A stretch of 64,000 nucleotides of DNA from Zhengitettix transpicula (lineage: Eukaryota; Arthropoda; Insecta; Orthoptera; Tetrigidae): contig CM073591.1 in the NCBI GenBank assembly GCA_037074705.1, forward strand, positions 37,986,587-38,050,586, in the 5' to 3' direction. The notes beneath the pieces were generated by a model. That model saw only the letters and a list, made by a program, of their open reading frames with translations. It searched no databases and was not told the DNA's origin. Within the stretch, counting starts at the first letter, position 1. The number at the start of each line of letters is the position of its first letter. Positions 61,593-64,000 of this stretch are shown here, piece by piece. Both the position numbers and the translations under genes were made by a program.

Positions 61593-63928
61593 TTCAATTG
61601 GATGAAAATATTTCATTTTAAAAATTAACAATACAAACACCTAACTGCATTTTTAAACAATTATATTTCAAGCACTCTGGAACTGTTTATTTATCTGGGG
61701 TCTAACTGATGTTTTTGTTTACAAAATTAGAGTCTCAATATTTATGATAATTTGAAAGGATATTGTAGTATTAGGTTTGTAATTATATTTTTTATAGTAG
61801 ATTTTGTTTAAAAACTATTTTGATTAAAAAGGCATGTTTTAATTAATCAAGACTAATTGTATGTACGAATTATGTATGTATGTGTCTAAAATGCGTATGT
61901 TAAATTTCTGTAAAAAGATTAAAAATGATTGATTCATTGATTAGCAACTAAATTGTTAACTTTTGGTGCCTTGGGCTTAGAACGACTAACCGCATTACTT
62001 TAGGGGGGGGGGGGGGCGAATTCGGAGGGTTATAGGTTTTCTCGTGAAATGACTTCACGATCTCAAACACTTTTTAGAAGCGAAGAATAAACATTGAAGT
62101 CACCACGGGCTAAAAGTTGATTTTTTTAGCTTTGCTTTCAAAAGTTAACAAGTCCTTACTAATTTCAAAAATAAATAAATTAATTAATTTAAAACTCAAA
62201 ATCCCAAAATCACTCTCCTGTTTCTTCGAGTTTGCCGGAGATGAAGCCAACGTATTGTTATTGAGTTACTTACTTTAATTTAGGGTCGACGTTAAATAAG
62301 GAAAAACATATCGAAAGAAGATCAGATTTATCTGAAGCGAGAGATGTTCCCCACCCGTACAACAGATCAAACCTCAGGCTAATCACCATCTTAATGGAAA
62401 TATTCCCAACCACCTCTTCCCCCACAGCGCGCCCGGTTTTTTTTTTCCCTTTATTAAAAAAGGAGGAGATGACGACGGGCCCCGGTGTTTGAAACGAACA
62501 GGCCGCCTCACTCAAACAGGGCGAATGCTATTTCTCGCTTGTCACCTTCAATTCCATAACTTGTCTTTCTGATATTATACATAATGATAATAGTAATAAT
62601 AGTAGAAAAAATGGAGACGCGAGACTAAAAGAACAAGGGGGCCCAGGGAGAGGCGGAAGAGACCGAGAGAGAGAGATAGAAATAGTCTCGAAAGTGAGAC
62701 CGAGAGGAAATCTGAAAATTCATACCGCCATTCGGATTGGCGTCAAGACAAGCTATGGTTGAATGAGAAGATTGGATTCGAGAGAGGAGTAAAAAAAAGA
62801 GAACGTCGGCAGGAAAAAGGTTTTAAAGGGAAGGGAGGATACTGGCATGTATACGGGAAATGACTACGAAGTTAGATTGAAAAAAGTGAAGTGAGGACAG
62901 GACTGTAGCGAACGAGGACAGCAGGAATATTTGCCAGGCTAATTACAGCAAAGATCTGCAACAACATTCTCGACAACCTGTCTTTCCTCTCTCTATCAAT
63001 ATGTTTCAGATTTTCTTGATCGCATCCTTTAAATCTCACTCCTCCCTATTTTTTCTTCTCTTTAATGTTTACAAAATTTTCCACAAGACGGTTCACCCTT
63101 GTACGTTCTTACAACTTTTTCTCACGTGGGTGTTTATAAAATGAAGTCTAAAGAGCAATTAAAGCGGTGATGTTTAATTTGTATTGCTATTTGTTTCTTC
63201 TTTCACACCCTTTCATTCCTTCACCCCTTAACCGTTGCTCATTGACCACGGCGAGTACTTTTTTTCTCTCTCATCTCTCTCCTCTAAACTTTTAATGAGA
63301 GTAATATATATATTTTTTTTCTCAATCGTGTCGCCTAAGATTACCGAATTCTTTAGGTGCTTCCTTTGGGGAAAGACGCCACCCAACTCGTCGCACCATT
63401 CATCGCACGTATTTGAAGTGAAATTATTAATTACAAGCTCTCGTCTTAATTACGACGATTACAAATATCCACTCTCCATCTTCCTCTCGATACTTTCTGG
63501 AGTGGTTACTGAATATAAGCTTGTCGGAAAGGAATTATATGCACTTGACCTCGTCTGATGGTTCTAATGGCCCTCAAGCTAATATACACAGAATTTGCTC
63601 TTCCTTTTTTTAAAAAAAGGTCGCAATTCTAAACAGATGTAAATAAGTCTGTATTTTTTATATATATAATTTTATGTATTTTTTTGAAAAGGTTTTATCA
63701 AAGAATTATAATCTGAAGACAGGCTTAAAGTGTTGTTCCCCGTTTAATACGAGAGAAATTAATTTGGAATTGAGGTTTGGTAGCAAGAGTGAAAAGTGAT
63801 TAGTAAAAGGTGTTTTTTTTTTACTAAGAGAAAGCTGAGGACAGAGAAACAGAAGAGATGGATGTAAGACGTACAAAGATGAAGATCTAGCAAAACTAAT
63901 TGCGAAACAAGAGAAATATAAGGGATAC
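61593..63928. other. Unassigned stretch
   Basis: It contains a G14 run at about 62,003-62,016, a GC-richer block at 62,220-62,970 (GA-rich, with small unsupported frames) and a CT-rich block at 63,250-63,300. A 107-codon plus-strand frame at 63,235-63,558 has no recognisable motif. No gene called. Confidence 0.4.
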
Positions 63929-64000
63929 AGCCGACCTCTTGTAGGGGTCAGCGTGACTGCCTCGCGTCACAGAGGTCCCGGGTTGGAATCCGGACGAGGG
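63929..64000 (+). mobile_element. tRNA-like SINE head, cut by the window end
   Basis: Begins GCCGACCTC. An A-box-like TAGGGGTCAGCGTGA segment is followed about 35 bases later by GGGTTGGAATCCGG, close to the polymerase III box B (GGTTCRANTCC). GCCTC and GAGG can pair as an anticodon-like stem. The layout fits the tRNA-derived 5' head of a SINE. Too many departures from a functional tRNA (degenerate D-arm, G-rich box A) argue against a true tRNA gene. The body and tail lie outside the window. Confidence 0.5.

Overview
The window is AT-rich animal nuclear DNA dominated by transposable-element debris, with no recognisable host protein-coding gene. The best evidence is a 5'-truncated jockey-clade LINE with poly(A) tail and target-site duplication, plus degenerate LINE fragments, Penelope-like hairpins and long TA microsatellites. 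This fits a large, repeat-rich insect genome. A polyneopteran (cockroach, termite or stick-insect type) is my guess, from general resemblance only. No operons, CRISPR array or bacterial features are present.

Layout. 1-3.5 kb: unassigned. 3.5-6.0 kb: an LTR-like segment with two sites resembling a tRNA-Lys primer-binding site, then 25 near-identical copies of a 19-bp unit. 8.8-9.3 kb: a CpG-rich island that could be a promoter or first exon. 9.6-10.2 kb: two head-to-tail copies of an unclassified ~420-bp dispersed family, with further copies at 41.0, 52.0 and 56.8-57.2 kb. 12.2-14.1 kb: nested direct and inverted duplications. 15.4-17.9 kb: two more duplications. 22.2 and 27.4 kb: decayed LINE reverse-transcriptase pieces on the minus strand. 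29.95-31.34 kb: the jockey insertion. 36.7 and 48.1 kb: an inverted pair of an unknown ~640-bp family. 53.7-55.0 kb: a 127-132 bp tandem array leading into a second LTR-like segment related to the one at 4 kb. 60.5-61.6 kb: a piggyBac-like remnant flanked by two large hairpins. 63.93-64.0 kb: a tRNA-like SINE head cut by the window edge.

The most unusual feature is a set of at least eight places carrying a hammerhead-ribozyme-like signature (CTGANGA or a decayed form, a stem, then GAAAC followed by GTT or GTC). Most lie in long inverted repeats. They look like terminal fragments of Penelope-like retroelements, which are known to encode minimal hammerhead ribozymes. The copy at 60,604-60,646 keeps the full core, a 4-bp stem I and a 5-bp stem II.

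Several GC- and CpG-rich islands (8.8, 10.9, 18.6, 21.0, 55.6 and 59.6 kb) stand out from the AT-rich background and contain clustered Sox- or octamer-type words. They are candidate regulatory elements of a gene outside the window, but this is inference only.
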